Counted from the stretch's first letter, positions 1 through 7,463 are shown. The stretch is 9,830 nt of DNA from Rhodobacterales bacterium UBA3089 (GCA_002367255.1 DFBD01000122.1:1-9830), one strand, 5' to 3'. Made by a program: numbers and translations. Notes: generated from the letters alone by a model not told the origin.

Positions 1-896
1 CGCAAATCCTGTTGTTCAAACGGAATGGCAGCGTCCAGCAGCACCACAACAACCTCGGCAAAGCGCACAGCACGCAGGCCGTCGGAAACCGAGAGTTTCT
101 CAAGTTTCGCCTGAACCTTGGCCTTTTTGCGCATCCCTGCGGTGTCGAAAATACGGAAAGGGCGGCCTTCCCAGTCGGTGTTCACGGAAATCGCATCACG
201 GGTGATACCTGCCTCGGGTCCGGTCAGAAGCCGGTCCTCGCCGAGGATTTTGTTAATCAGGGTGGATTTACCCGCGTTCGGGCGGCCAACTACGGCGATT
301 TGCAACGGGCGGCCTTCGGGGACAAGTTCGGCCATGCCGTCTTCGTCTACGTCATCAGAAACGTCCACATCAGTGATGGCTTCATAGGACACTTCGGAAA
401 ACTCTTCGTCGATCGGGCGCAGGATGTGGTAAAGCTCGTCCATGCCCTCGCCGTGTTCGGCGGACAGGCGCAAAGGTTCGCCGAGGCCGAGGTTATAGGC
501 GTCGTAAAACCCCTCGTCCGCAGCTTTTCCTTCGGCTTTATTCACGGCCAAAATTACGCGATCGGCGTTTTTACGCAAGATGCCGGCCAGCACTTGGTCA
601 GCGGTGGTTACACCGACGCGGCCATCAATCAGGAACAGACAGATGTCGGCCATATCAATCGCACGTTCGGTCAAGGCACGCATCCTGCCTTGCAGGCTTT
701 CGTCTGTCGCCTCTTCCAATCCGGCTGTGTCAATCACGGTAAACTGCAAATCGCCCAGTTTGGCGTCACCTTCGCGAAGGTCGCGGGTCACCCCCGGCGT
801 GTCATCGACTAGCGCCAGTTTTTGCCTAACCAGACGGTTAAACAGTGTGGATTTTCCAACATTCGGACGCCCGACGATTGCCAATGTAAACGACAT
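1..896 (-). CDS. der: Ribosome-assembly GTPase Der (EngA), N-terminal 298 residues
   Basis: Der is a tandem-G-domain GTPase that acts in 50S ribosomal subunit maturation in the cytoplasm. The reading frame starts at ATG 894-896, preceded by an AGGTGA ribosome-binding site, and leaves the window at base 1, so roughly the last 40 percent (rest of the second G domain and the KH-like domain) is missing. The first G domain shows GRPNVGKS at residues 9-16, T37 in switch I, DTAG at 56-59, NKAE at 119-122 and LSAEHG as the G5 region. An acidic linker rich in D and E follows, then the second G domain with GRPNAGKS at 204-211 and a [11 protein letters not shown] switch II segment. Two P-loops in one chain are diagnostic for Der. 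It is the last visible gene of the yfgM-like/bamB/der operon, 69 bases after bamB. The complementary-strand open frames here are shadows. Confidence 0.97.
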   Translation of the reverse strand, partial: MSFTLAIVGRPNVGKSTLFNRLVRQKLALVDDTPGVTRDLREGDAKLGDLQFTVIDTAGLEEATDESLQGRMRALTERAIDMADICLFLIDGRVGVTTADQVLAGILRKNADRVILAVNKAEGKAADEGFYDAYNLGLGEPLRLSAEHGEGMDELYHILRPIDEEFSEVSYEAITDVDVSDDVDEDGMAELVPEGRPLQIAVVGRPNAGKSTLINKILGEDRLLTGPEAGITRDAISVNTDWEGRPFRIFDTAGMRKKAKVQAKLEKLSVSDGLRAVRFAEVVVVLLDAAIPFEQQDL

Positions 897-920
897 AACT
901 TCACCTATGAGAAACGCAAA

Positions 921-941
921 CAGCGAGGAATAACCTCGCTG
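921..941 (-). terminator. Intercistronic hairpin between bamB and der
   Basis: A perfect 8-bp inverted repeat (CAGCGAGG and CCTCGCTG) with a 5-base loop lies in the 69-base gap between bamB and der. Read in the operon direction it is followed by TTTGCGTTTC, a weak T-rich tract. It may be a leaky terminator or attenuator that lowers der relative to bamB, or a 3' stabilising hairpin; the sequence does not decide which. Confidence 0.5.
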
Positions 942-965
942 CGTGCCTCTTAGCCCTATTTAATC

Positions 966-2288
966 CTATTGGAAAGCGTGCAATTCACCGTCAAGTGACA
1001 GGATGTACATAACACCGGCAACAATAACCGGCACGGCAGCCGCACCACCGGGAATACTAACCGAGGCAACCATCTGCCCGCCTTCGGGTTCAAACCCGCG
1101 CAACTGCCCGTCGCGCCCGGCAACCCACATCAGGCCACCAGCCAGAACAGGGCCGTAATGGCGGATAATATCTTCATGCTTTTCCGGCTTTTCGAACTGT
1201 GGTAATTGTTGTGACCAGATCACAGAACCGTTGCCGGCGTTCACCCGCATAAGCTGCGCATGGTCAGACACAAGGAATACCGAACCACCAACAGGCCACA
1301 CAGCATCGGACGCACCAGCACCCAAAGTCCAGCTGCGCGCGCCGCTTGTCAGGTTCAACTTGACCGTTTCGCCCGCAAGGTTGGAAACGTAAACACTGTT
1401 GCCGTCGATCACCGGATCACCCGAAATATCACCGATAAACGCCAGCGAAGTCGCCGCGCGGGCGCCGTCTATTCCTTCTTTCCATCGCAGCTCGCCCGTG
1501 TTGGAGCGCACCGCAATTACTTCCCCCGAAGAGAATGGCACGACAACCTGACGGCCACTGACCGCAGGGCTTGCGCCGCCTTCAAGACCACCGGTCGAAG
1601 ATGTAGCACCGCGCTGCACCCAATCCAGCGCACCGTTTTTGGCATCTACCGCATAGGCCACGTCGCCGCGCGTTACGACGTACACAGTGCGTCCGTCGGA
1701 TGTCGGGGCGGAACGAAGGGCGGCCTCGAACATGCGGCGCCAGATAATATTGCCGGAAGTGGCGTTGATGGCCAAAAGCTCGCCAAATCCTGTGCCTGCG
1801 TAAATCACGCCGTTGGCGTAGCTTATGCCGCCGCCCGACCCGTCTGCGGGTTTTTCACTTGCAGGGGTGATGTCCAGAGACCACGCCACAACGCCATCGC
1901 TAGAGAGTGCGGTAATCGTGCTGCCGCCATCCAGCGCATAGACCAGACCGCCACCTGACACAGGGCCGGAAGTGATGCGCGTGTTGCGCCCAACGCCTGT
2001 GCCGACATCGGCAGACCAACGAAGCGTCGGCGCGTTGCTGAAGGCGGCATGGCCGAATTTATGTTGCGGGGATCCGTTCACATCGGTCCATTCCGCATTT
2101 GATACCGCGCGTGGCAACCGAATGCTGGCCGTGACATTTTCGACAACCGTTACATCGCCTGCACCAATGGCAAAGCGTTGCCCGGTCAGCGGTTTGCCAG
2201 ATGTACCGCAAGCCGCTAATGCGCCCAGTGTCAGGGCCAAGGTGCCAAGGCGACCTATACGACCAATTGAAACGCCCAAATTACCCAT
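966..2288 (-). CDS. bamB: Outer-membrane assembly lipoprotein BamB (PQQ-like beta-propeller)
   Basis: A 440-residue protein of the BamB family, the beta-propeller lipoprotein of the BAM complex that assists insertion of beta-barrel proteins into the outer membrane. Residues 1-26 form a lipoprotein signal peptide with an arginine-containing n-region and a lipobox LAAC whose cysteine is residue 27. The rest shows repeated propeller-blade patterns of the PQQ-like type, such as VVAWSLDI, NIIWRRMF, LRWKEG and VIWSQQL, each followed by GxVY/IYV-like strands. The ATG at 2286-2288 is preceded by GAGG at suitable spacing. It sits 45 bases after the YfgM-like gene and 69 bases before der; the same gene neighbourhood is known in enterobacteria, which supports the call. 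Length fits the family with a somewhat long N-terminal part. Periplasmic and membrane-anchored location is inferred from the lipobox. Confidence 0.93.
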   Translation of the reverse strand: MGNLGVSIGRIGRLGTLALTLGALAACGTSGKPLTGQRFAIGAGDVTVVENVTASIRLPRAVSNAEWTDVNGSPQHKFGHAAFSNAPTLRWSADVGTGVGRNTRITSGPVSGGGLVYALDGGSTITALSSDGVVAWSLDITPASEKPADGSGGGISYANGVIYAGTGFGELLAINATSGNIIWRRMFEAALRSAPTSDGRTVYVVTRGDVAYAVDAKNGALDWVQRGATSSTGGLEGGASPAVSGRQVVVPFSSGEVIAVRSNTGELRWKEGIDGARAATSLAFIGDISGDPVIDGNSVYVSNLAGETVKLNLTSGARSWTLGAGASDAVWPVGGSVFLVSDHAQLMRVNAGNGSVIWSQQLPQFEKPEKHEDIIRHYGPVLAGGLMWVAGRDGQLRGFEPEGGQMVASVSIPGGAAAVPVIVAGVMYILSLDGELHAFQ

Positions 2289-2333
2289 ACTCGTATGCCT
2301 CGTTCAACCAAATTACTGTACTGCCAACGGATA

Positions 2334-2990
2334 CTAACCGCCGGATTGCGGCGAGACAATCTCGCCCCCCAAAGATATAGTCAGCTCTTGTGCGCGCGTA
2401 CGCAAGTCCTGTGTTGCGCTGGCATCAAGCAGGATTTCGCCAAGGTCAGACAATGCCGCAGCTGTGTCGCCCTTGCGAAGGTTAACAATCGCGCGTTGTT
2501 CAATCGCCAAAAGACGGAACGGAGCGCCATCTGATGTCAGGCCCGCGAATGCGCTATCCAGGTCTGCGGCGCTCATATTTTCGCCATTAACCATTACGGA
2601 TTTCAGTAAGGCTAGATCGCGGTAGAGCGGCAGGACATCCCCGTCGGACGCGATTTCATCCAGAATAGTTGCCGCCGCACCTGCTTGGCCTTCAAACGCC
2701 AGAACTGCGGCCTGATCCAGTCGCGCCAGAATGGCCGTCGTGCCCCCGTTCGCCGCAATATCGGCAAATGCGCCTGCGTCATCGGTGGCTTGAGCGGCCA
2801 ACAAAGCCTCGCCCACGGCTTGTGCTTCGGTTTCTTTCCTGGCTTTCAGATATTCGTTAACGGCAGCACCGCCGACGATGAAAATTACTATGGCAATAAA
2901 CACCCACAGATATTTCTTGAAAAATCCAAACAGCTTATCGCGGCGCACCTCGTCGGACACCTCTTCGATAAAGGAATCATTCTCGCTCAA
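2334..2990 (-). CDS. YfgM-like membrane-anchored TPR protein
   Basis: A 218-residue protein with a short charged cytoplasmic N-terminus, one transmembrane helix at about residues 28-44 (YLWVFIAIVIFIVGGAA) and an alanine-rich helical periplasmic region of TPR-like type. This is the architecture of YfgM/Tol-Pal-type ancillary proteins; in E. coli YfgM associates with the SecYEG translocon and PpiD. The start is unusual: TTG at 2988-2990, with GAGAAG just upstream. An in-frame TAG lies eight codons upstream and no ATG/GTG in between, and the next in-frame methionine is deep inside the protein, so TTG is the only start that keeps the membrane anchor. It is the first gene of the operon with bamB and der. 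The family assignment rests on architecture plus gene order; residue-level similarity to E. coli YfgM was not tested. Confidence 0.85.
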   Translation of the reverse strand: MSENDSFIEEVSDEVRRDKLFGFFKKYLWVFIAIVIFIVGGAAVNEYLKARKETEAQAVGEALLAAQATDDAGAFADIAANGGTTAILARLDQAAVLAFEGQAGAAATILDEIASDGDVLPLYRDLALLKSVMVNGENMSAADLDSAFAGLTSDGAPFRLLAIEQRAIVNLRKGDTAAALSDLGEILLDASATQDLRTRAQELTISLGGEIVSPQSGG

Positions 2991-3261
2991 TTCACTTCTC
3001 CGTATTTGTTGCTAGGACCCTAGCGGTTTGCGGGGGGCGTTGCCAATGGCAAAACCTGTAAAAACGCGAAAGCTGCCGAAAATTCACCTATTGGATGGCA
3101 AATCCCCCCATTTCGTTGCGCAAGAAGCCCCTTCCGCGGCGGAGAATTCCCTGCGTCGGATTGCTGGCGCAGATTTCTATTCGACAACCCCTATCTTCTT
3201 CGTTAGAAGATGCCGACCTTCGCTTTGCGAAACCGTGACAACCTGAAAAGAGACGCCGCTT
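2991..3261. other. Divergent intergenic region with secG-leader hairpins
   Basis: This 271-base gap separates the minus-strand yfgM-like operon from plus-strand secG and should hold both promoters. Two hairpins stand close before secG: ATCTTCT/AGAAGAT with a 5-base loop (3193-3211) and TTCGC/GCGAA with a 3-base loop (3219-3231). An open frame from ATG 3046 to 3246 could encode 66 residues with a basic start (MAKPVKTRKLPKIHLLDGK), but it has only a G-run instead of a clear ribosome-binding site, resembles no family I recognise, and its 3' part overlaps the hairpins. I treat it as doubtful. Confidence 0.4.
3011..3024. promoter_or_regulatory. Palindrome upstream of the YfgM-like gene
   Basis: A perfect 6-bp inverted repeat GCTAGG-AC-CCTAGC lies 20 bases before the TTG start. 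A TTGGCA box followed 18 bases later by TAGGGT (minus strand) would place the palindrome over a possible -10 region. The promoter match is weak and only the palindrome itself is certain. Confidence 0.3.
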
Positions 3262-3621
3262 ATGGAAAATATCGTCCTATCGATCCACCTTATTTTGACC
3301 CTCGCCTTGATTGGCGCAGTCCTTTTGCAACGCTCCGAGGGCGGCGGCCTTGGTATGGGCGGTGGTGACGGTTCTACGGCCGGTCGTTCGGCAGCGAATG
3401 CCATGACCAAGCTGACATGGATGTTGGCTGCTGGCTTCCTGACGACTAGCCTTGTGCTGACAGTGATTGCGGCGAAGAATGCCGGTGATGGTTCGGTTCT
3501 GGACCGCCTTGGCCTTGAAGGCCCTGCCCCGACGACCACACTGACCCCTGATCTTGGCGACGTGATCCTGACACCACCAAGCGTAACAGACGCACCAACC
3601 GCGCCCCCCGCTAGCGAGTAA
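3262..3621 (+). CDS. secG: Preprotein translocase subunit SecG
   Basis: SecG is the small two-helix subunit of the SecYEG protein-conducting channel in the inner membrane. The 119-residue product has helix 1 at about residues 3-22 (IVLSIHLILTLALIGAVLL), the typical Q-R-S-E-G-G-G-L-G cytoplasmic loop at 23-31 with a glycine-rich run, and helix 2 at about 51-71 (LTWMLAAGFLTTSLVLTVIAA). A Pro/Thr-rich C-terminal tail of about 45 residues follows, as in many alphaproteobacterial SecG proteins. The ATG is preceded by AAGAGA. It stands alone as a transcription unit with a strong terminator 60 bases later. In many Rhodobacterales I expect pyrG downstream; here a convergent unrecognised gene pair lies there instead. 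It diverges from the YfgM-like/BamB operon, so export and outer-membrane assembly functions share a locus. Confidence 0.95.
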   Translation: MENIVLSIHLILTLALIGAVLLQRSEGGGLGMGGGDGSTAGRSAANAMTKLTWMLAAGFLTTSLVLTVIAAKNAGDGSVLDRLGLEGPAPTTTLTPDLGDVILTPPSVTDAPTAPPASE

Positions 3622-3683
3622 GCTTCGGAAGCGGGCATTGTGCCGGGGGTATGACCGCACCCAACAGGCCTTTGGTCAATAAC

Positions 3684-3714
3684 AAGGCCCGCACTTAACC
3701 GTGTGGGCTTTTTT
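3684..3714 (+). terminator. Rho-independent terminator of secG
   Basis: The stem GGCCCGCAC/GTGTGGGCT (one internal G-T pair and one at the base, extended by A-T pairs) with loop TTAACC is followed by a T-run. In the opposite direction the hairpin is followed by TTGTTATT, so it may also serve the convergent minus-strand pair. The loop contains the TAA stop of the 74-aa minus-strand ORF. Confidence 0.85.
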
Positions 3715-3919
3715 CGTGGCATGTGGGGAATTGGGCTAGTGGAACAATGTCGGCAATGCGGACATAGCTGCAGTTCGCAACGACGAAGGTAATGTCGACT
3801 TTTGGTTTGTCAGGTAAAACCTTTTGTCTTGTCCCCACTTGGGGCCGTGCGATGCTGTATGCAGATATCGCAAGATCACAAAGGACAATCATCAGTAAGA
3901 GTGTAAAGCTGATCCGCAC
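3695..3919 (-). CDS. Small secreted-looking hypothetical protein (74 aa)
   Basis: I do not recognise this protein. It starts at GTG 3917-3919 inside the 3' end of the 498-aa gene (44-base overlap, different frame), with AGGCG directly before the start, which is closer than ideal. Residues 1-20 form a plausible signal peptide or membrane anchor (ISFTLLLMIVLCDLAISAYS); the remainder is a short soluble segment with two cysteines (NCSYV and FPTCHE). Its last codons run through the secG terminator stem and its TAA lies in the loop. The overlap suggests translational coupling with the upstream gene if it is real. Against it: late overlap, a weak start context and coding through a terminator. It could equally be a chance frame. 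Confidence 0.4.
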   Translation of the reverse strand: MRISFTLLLMIVLCDLAISAYSIARPQVGTRQKVLPDKPKVDITFVVANCSYVRIADIVPLAQFPTCHEKSPHG

Positions 3920-5372
3920 CGCCTAGCAAGACTGCTGATGGCGAAGAAAGTGAACCAATAAAAGCGCTGATCTTAGAAGTGGTATCTATCTCCTCAAAAA
4001 TCTTCATGTCGGGTGATGTGAACAGAGAGCCGGATTGCCGGTCAACGATAAGGTAAAGCTGCCACGCTTCCACATATTCAATTTGGACTTGGTGAGGCCA
4101 GGGAACAGAAACTGGAAAGCTCTCCACGCGGTCGGCTGAAAAATCGTCGTTCAGAAGAAACACGCCTTTTTCCGACTGGATTATCGTTTGGTCCTCATAT
4201 GTCTTGATCCAAGGCAGACGCCCTAGACGCTCATACGAAAGGCCATCTATCGCTTTGAACTCTTTACCATCGAATGTCACGAGGCCTTCGGACGATGGAA
4301 TGAGTGCGGGTCGATCGCCATCGAGTAAATAGATTTCATCTGAGTAAAAAACGCTGTCGCCAGCAAAGGAACGTCGAGGTTCTAGGCCGGAAATAACGAC
4401 TGCTTCGGTTTGGCTGTCGCGAATGATAAATGCTTTTGGTGGATTTGGCTCTACCGCAAAGTCGAATAGCCCAAACCACGTTCGCGTGATTGGCTGCATA
4501 TGCGGCCCGCTCCAACCGATCCATGTCCGGCTGGGCAAATGGTACTTCCAGCGACCGCGCGGAGCAGTGCCTGCATAGGTCAATTTACCTGAATCAACAT
4601 GGAAAAACCGAGGATCAAAAGTTGATCTATTCGGGAATATCCTTAAAATATTACCACTTAACTCAATAGTTGCATCATCAAGGCTATCGAACAATCTACG
4701 ACCATTTGAGATGTCCAACTCAACATTTTCCCAATCTCCACCGTCTGGCTTAAACCAAAGCGTGTTGGTATGCGCGTTCAGACCGTTTAACCTTCCGACA
4801 ATCGCCAACGTCCCTGAAATCTCAGGAATTGTTCTAATCGACTTTGTAGTTTCTCCGTTCCAAACTGGCAGGTCCGCCTCGTCGCGCAGACTTTCGTCAA
4901 GGATTTGAAAGCTTAGGTCCTCGGGCGACATTCGAACATAGACGCTACCGCTTCCTTGATCGAACAGCGCTTGTTGATACCCGCGCGTAACATCAACGGG
5001 TTCCCATTCTGTTGATCCTATGCGGAGGATGTAAATGGTGCGTGGCTTATATCCGAACCCATAAGCATCTCCTTCTGGGATCGTGTGGATTCCGTATCTA
5101 TAGGCCTGTCCCCACGAGTGCGGAAACTCGTCTTCGATCTTACGTAACCGCCGACCATTAAATTCATAAAGTTCGTGTCGGTAAAAAGCGTGTACGACCA
5201 TACCATCAAAACCAGGAACTGTCCTTGGATTTGTTGCGATCTTGCTGGGTTGCCGTATTTCGTATTTCAGTATAGGTTCACCACCCTCTACTGGAAGAAG
5301 GCACAGCTCTTCGGCCTGAGCTTTGACGCTCGTGACTAGCAGACAAGCGATGAAGATTTGTCGTAAATACAT
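3876..5372 (-). CDS. Secreted hypothetical protein, probably beta-propeller-like
   Basis: I do not recognise a family. The 498-residue product starts at ATG 5370-5372 with only a weak GGTAA-type ribosome-binding site. Residues 1-20 are a Sec signal peptide (basic MYLRQ, hydrophobic IFIACLLVTSV, likely cleavage after KAQA). The mature part is rich in short alternating strands and Asp-Gly turns (GGDWENVELDI, IYLLDGDRPALI, LVTFDGKEFKAIDG, KGVFLLNDD, RQSGSLFTSPDM), as in repeat beta-propellers of the sialidase/kelch/WD-like kind, without a clear repeat consensus or catalytic motif. The mature chain has exactly two cysteines, C24 near its start and C496 three residues from its end, well placed to staple the ends of a propeller in the periplasm. 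The gene is more AT-rich in feel than its neighbours and occupies the slot after secG, which suggests an accessory insertion. Function unknown. Confidence 0.85.
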   Translation of the reverse strand: MYLRQIFIACLLVTSVKAQAEELCLLPVEGGEPILKYEIRQPSKIATNPRTVPGFDGMVVHAFYRHELYEFNGRRLRKIEDEFPHSWGQAYRYGIHTIPEGDAYGFGYKPRTIYILRIGSTEWEPVDVTRGYQQALFDQGSGSVYVRMSPEDLSFQILDESLRDEADLPVWNGETTKSIRTIPEISGTLAIVGRLNGLNAHTNTLWFKPDGGDWENVELDISNGRRLFDSLDDATIELSGNILRIFPNRSTFDPRFFHVDSGKLTYAGTAPRGRWKYHLPSRTWIGWSGPHMQPITRTWFGLFDFAVEPNPPKAFIIRDSQTEAVVISGLEPRRSFAGDSVFYSDEIYLLDGDRPALIPSSEGLVTFDGKEFKAIDGLSYERLGRLPWIKTYEDQTIIQSEKGVFLLNDDFSADRVESFPVSVPWPHQVQIEYVEAWQLYLIVDRQSGSLFTSPDMKIFEEIDTTSKISAFIGSLSSPSAVLLGGADQLYTLTDDCPL

Positions 5373-5508
5373 GAATTACCAGAAAAGCGCATTGAAATGT
5401 ACTTGATGTTTAGAGTGCTGATCAATGTTTGTCAGGTACTTTATGTGGGGATGTTGGTCGAACATGATTTGCCAAACACATTTTAGCTGCCGTTGACAGC
5501 AAAATAAA

Positions 5509-5563
5509 ATTGGCCACTTTGGACTCAAACCCGCCATACGCATAGCTCATCAAACTGGCCAAT
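5509..5563. repeat. Long hairpin in the antiporter leader region
   Basis: Arms of 13 bases, ATTGGCCACTTTG (5509-5521) and CAAACTGGCCAAT (5551-5563), match at 12 of 13 positions and enclose 29 bases. The element lies about 95 bases before the antiporter start, in the 285-base region shared with the divergent 498-aa gene. No T-run follows, so it is not an obvious terminator. A pyrimidine-rich tract (about 5590-5631) follows it. A leader RNA structure or paired protein-binding sites are possible. Confidence 0.5.
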
Positions 5564-5657
5564 AGTTTAAGGCCGGACACTAAGCTCGATCCTTATCCAC
5601 CTCATCACCCTTCCCTTTCCCGTCCTCTGTGGTATCAAACCTTCAAAAGGGGACGTT

Positions 5658-6905
5658 ATGACATTTTTGCAAATCACATCGTTGTTAATCGTACTGGCTG
5701 GCGCTTTCGGGGCGATTAACTATTTCTTCTTACGCCTGCCCTCGGCAATCGGGATACTGGTTGTTGCTTTGCTGGCGTCGCTGTCGATGATGGGGATCGA
5801 TTTGATTTGGCCCTCCGTCGGGCTTGCCGAGAATATCCGCGGCATTGTCGAGGAGATCGAGTTTTCCAACGCGTTGCTGGAAGGCATGCTGGGATTGTTA
5901 CTGTTCGCAGGCGCGCTGCATGTTAAAATCGAGGACCTGCGAGAGCAAAAATGGACCGTCGCGTTGATGGCCACCTTGGGAATCGCGATTTCCACAACCA
6001 TCGCCGGATTCGGATTCGCATGGCTGGTCGGGGCCCCGATATTGGTGGCACTGGTATTCGGGGCGCTTATCTCTCCCACTGATCCTGTCGCGGTTCTGGG
6101 CGTGTTGCGCGAGGCGAACCTTCGTAAATCGCTGGAAACCCAGATCGCGGGCGAGAGCCTGTTTAACGACGGGGTGGGGTATGTGGTTTTTCTTCTGCTT
6201 GTCGGTCTGGCGTGGCCGCACGGCGAAACCCATGCCGAGGGTCTAGCGGGGGCTGTGCGGTTGTTCGGGCAAGAAGCCCTCGGCGGGGCGGCCCTTGGCG
6301 CGTTTCTGGGGTGGATGACGTTCCGGGTTATGAAAAGGATCGACGACTATCCGTTGGAAGTGTTGATCACGCTGGGCTTGGCGTTTGGCGGGTACGAGCT
6401 GGCGGTTTACCTGCATGTGTCCGGCCCGATCATGGCGGTAGTGGCGGGATTGTTTATTGGAGACGTTGGTACGAAACACGGTATGTCGGAACAGACCCGC
6501 GAATACGTGAACGCTTTTTGGGAATTGATTGATGAAATCCTGAACGCGGTGTTGTTCCTTCTGATCGGGGTAGAAGTGTTCGCGGTTGCGTTTTCGGTCA
6601 ACGCGCTGGTTGCAGGGGTCGGGGCCATTGCGCTTTCGCTGCTCGCGCGGTTGGGGGCGGTGTTGGTGCCGGTTCTGTTGCTGTCCCGCTGGGCAAAATT
6701 TGCCCGCGATGTGGTGCCGATCATGACGTGGGGCGGCTTGAAGGGTGGTATCTCGGTTGCATTGGCGCTTAGCCTGCCGGACAGTGAGTGGAAACCGATC
6801 ATCCTGACCTCGACCTATATCGTTGTACTGTTCAGCATTATAGTGCAGGGGTTGACGATTGCGCCTTTGGCCAAGCGGCTTAACCGTGAGCAGGAGTTGT
6901 TGTGA
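5658..6905 (+). CDS. Na+/H+ antiporter of the CPA1 (NhaP-like) family
   Basis: A 415-residue inner-membrane protein made almost wholly of hydrophobic helices, as expected for a monovalent cation:proton antiporter that exchanges Na+ or K+ for H+. Family motifs are clear: EGMLGLLLFAGAL near residues 75-87, SPTDPVAV at 139-146, AGESLFNDGVGYV at 164-176 with the CPA1 Asn-Asp pair N170-D171 that forms the ion site, and WGGLKGGISVALALSLP in the C-terminal half, with the conserved basic residue as lysine. It ends shortly after the last helix (APLAKRLNREQELL), so it lacks the large cytoplasmic C-terminal domain of some NhaP proteins. The ATG follows AAAGGGGAC at good spacing. fur/mur follows 65 bases later on the same strand and may be cotranscribed. 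Exact ion preference cannot be read from the sequence. Confidence 0.92.
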   Translation: MTFLQITSLLIVLAGAFGAINYFFLRLPSAIGILVVALLASLSMMGIDLIWPSVGLAENIRGIVEEIEFSNALLEGMLGLLLFAGALHVKIEDLREQKWTVALMATLGIAISTTIAGFGFAWLVGAPILVALVFGALISPTDPVAVLGVLREANLRKSLETQIAGESLFNDGVGYVVFLLLVGLAWPHGETHAEGLAGAVRLFGQEALGGAALGAFLGWMTFRVMKRIDDYPLEVLITLGLAFGGYELAVYLHVSGPIMAVVAGLFIGDVGTKHGMSEQTREYVNAFWELIDEILNAVLFLLIGVEVFAVAFSVNALVAGVGAIALSLLARLGAVLVPVLLLSRWAKFARDVVPIMTWGGLKGGISVALALSLPDSEWKPIILTSTYIVVLFSIIVQGLTIAPLAKRLNREQELL

Positions 6906-6970
6906 CGCGGCAGTGTAATGAGTATTTTGCAAAGTAGAAGTTGGGCGGTTTGGTCTTGTAAGGAATAGCT

Positions 6971-7381
6971 ATGGAAAACAACACAATCATCGCGCGATGC
7001 GAGGCTGCCGGCCTGCGTATGACTGGCCAGCGACGTGTCGTGGCGCAGGTTTTGCAGGATTCAGACGACCATCCGGATGTTGAAGAACTATATGCGCGCG
7101 CCAGCAAGGTGGACGCAGGCATTTCGTTGGCGACGGTTTACCGTACTGTGAAGCTGTTCGAGGAAACCGGCATTCTGGATCGGTTGGAATTTGGCGATGG
7201 GCGATCAAGATACGAGGATGCGGAGCGCGAGCATCACGACCATCTGATCGATATCAACACTGGCGAGGTGATTGAATTTGTGGACCCCGAGATCGAGGCG
7301 TTGCAGGAAAAGATCGCCGCCAAGCTGGGGTATGAGTTGCGCGGACACAAGCTGGAACTTTATGGAGTTCCGAAGAAATAG
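6971..7381 (+). CDS. fur: Fur/Mur-family metal-responsive repressor
   Basis: A 136-residue Fur-superfamily regulator, a dimeric DNA-binding protein controlling metal uptake genes in the cytoplasm. The winged-helix region includes GLRMTGQRRVVAQVL (14-28), HPDVEELY (34-41) and the recognition helix ISLATVYRTVKLFEETGIL (51-69). The metal site shows E82 and HHDH at 88-91, then GEVIEF and the C-terminal dimerisation part ending HKLELYGVP. The CxxC pair of E. coli Fur is absent (the place reads IDINTGE) and the only cysteine is C10, as in alphaproteobacterial Fur/Mur. In several alphaproteobacteria this clade responds mainly to manganese (Mur), with Irr and RirA handling iron, so Mur is a real alternative name. 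The HH-motif of Irr is not evident. AAGGAA precedes the ATG. It follows the antiporter gene by 65 bases. Confidence 0.93.
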   Translation: MENNTIIARCEAAGLRMTGQRRVVAQVLQDSDDHPDVEELYARASKVDAGISLATVYRTVKLFEETGILDRLEFGDGRSRYEDAEREHHDHLIDINTGEVIEFVDPEIEALQEKIAAKLGYELRGHKLELYGVPKK

Positions 7382-7385
7382 CACA

Positions 7386-7455
7386 GGGAATTTTCCTGGC
7401 ATGGCGCAATCGCTGATGCGTGGGGCAAGGTTTTTTGGCCAGCCCGAAAATTCCC
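7386..7455. repeat. 70-nt interrupted inverted repeat downstream of fur
   Basis: The left arm GGGAATTTTC+CTGGC (7386-7400) pairs with GCCAG+CCC+GAAAATTCCC (7438-7455): 10 bp, a 3-base bulge, then 5 bp, enclosing 37 bases that themselves contain CGCA/TGCG. It begins 5 bases after the fur stop. A TTTTTT run lies inside the element (7431-7436) before the right arm. It may be a folded 3' UTR, a small RNA, or a short repeat element. Confidence 0.6.
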
Positions 7456-7463
7456 GCGCCCTA

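Noticed and set aside
12..812. Long plus-strand open frame across the left end
   Set aside because: It is antisense to der, whose two P-loops and switch motifs are clear on the minus strand.
1260..1958. Plus-strand open frame of about 230 codons
   Set aside because: It is antisense to bamB and shows no ribosome-binding site or recognisable domain.
3046..3246. Possible 66-aa gene before secG
   Set aside because: No clear ribosome-binding site, no recognised family, and its 3' part overlaps leader hairpins; noted only within the intergenic entry.
3177..3722. Minus-strand open frame opposite secG
   Set aside because: It is a shadow of secG, rich in Pro/Arg/Ser without family motifs.
5493..5521. 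Sigma-70 promoter with TTGACA for the antiporter
   Set aside because: TTGACA is perfect, but no acceptable -10 box lies 16-18 bases downstream.
6243..6932. Minus-strand open frame opposite the antiporter
   Set aside because: The composition (Q, R, H, N rich) is typical of the antisense of a membrane protein gene; the plus-strand antiporter motifs are decisive.
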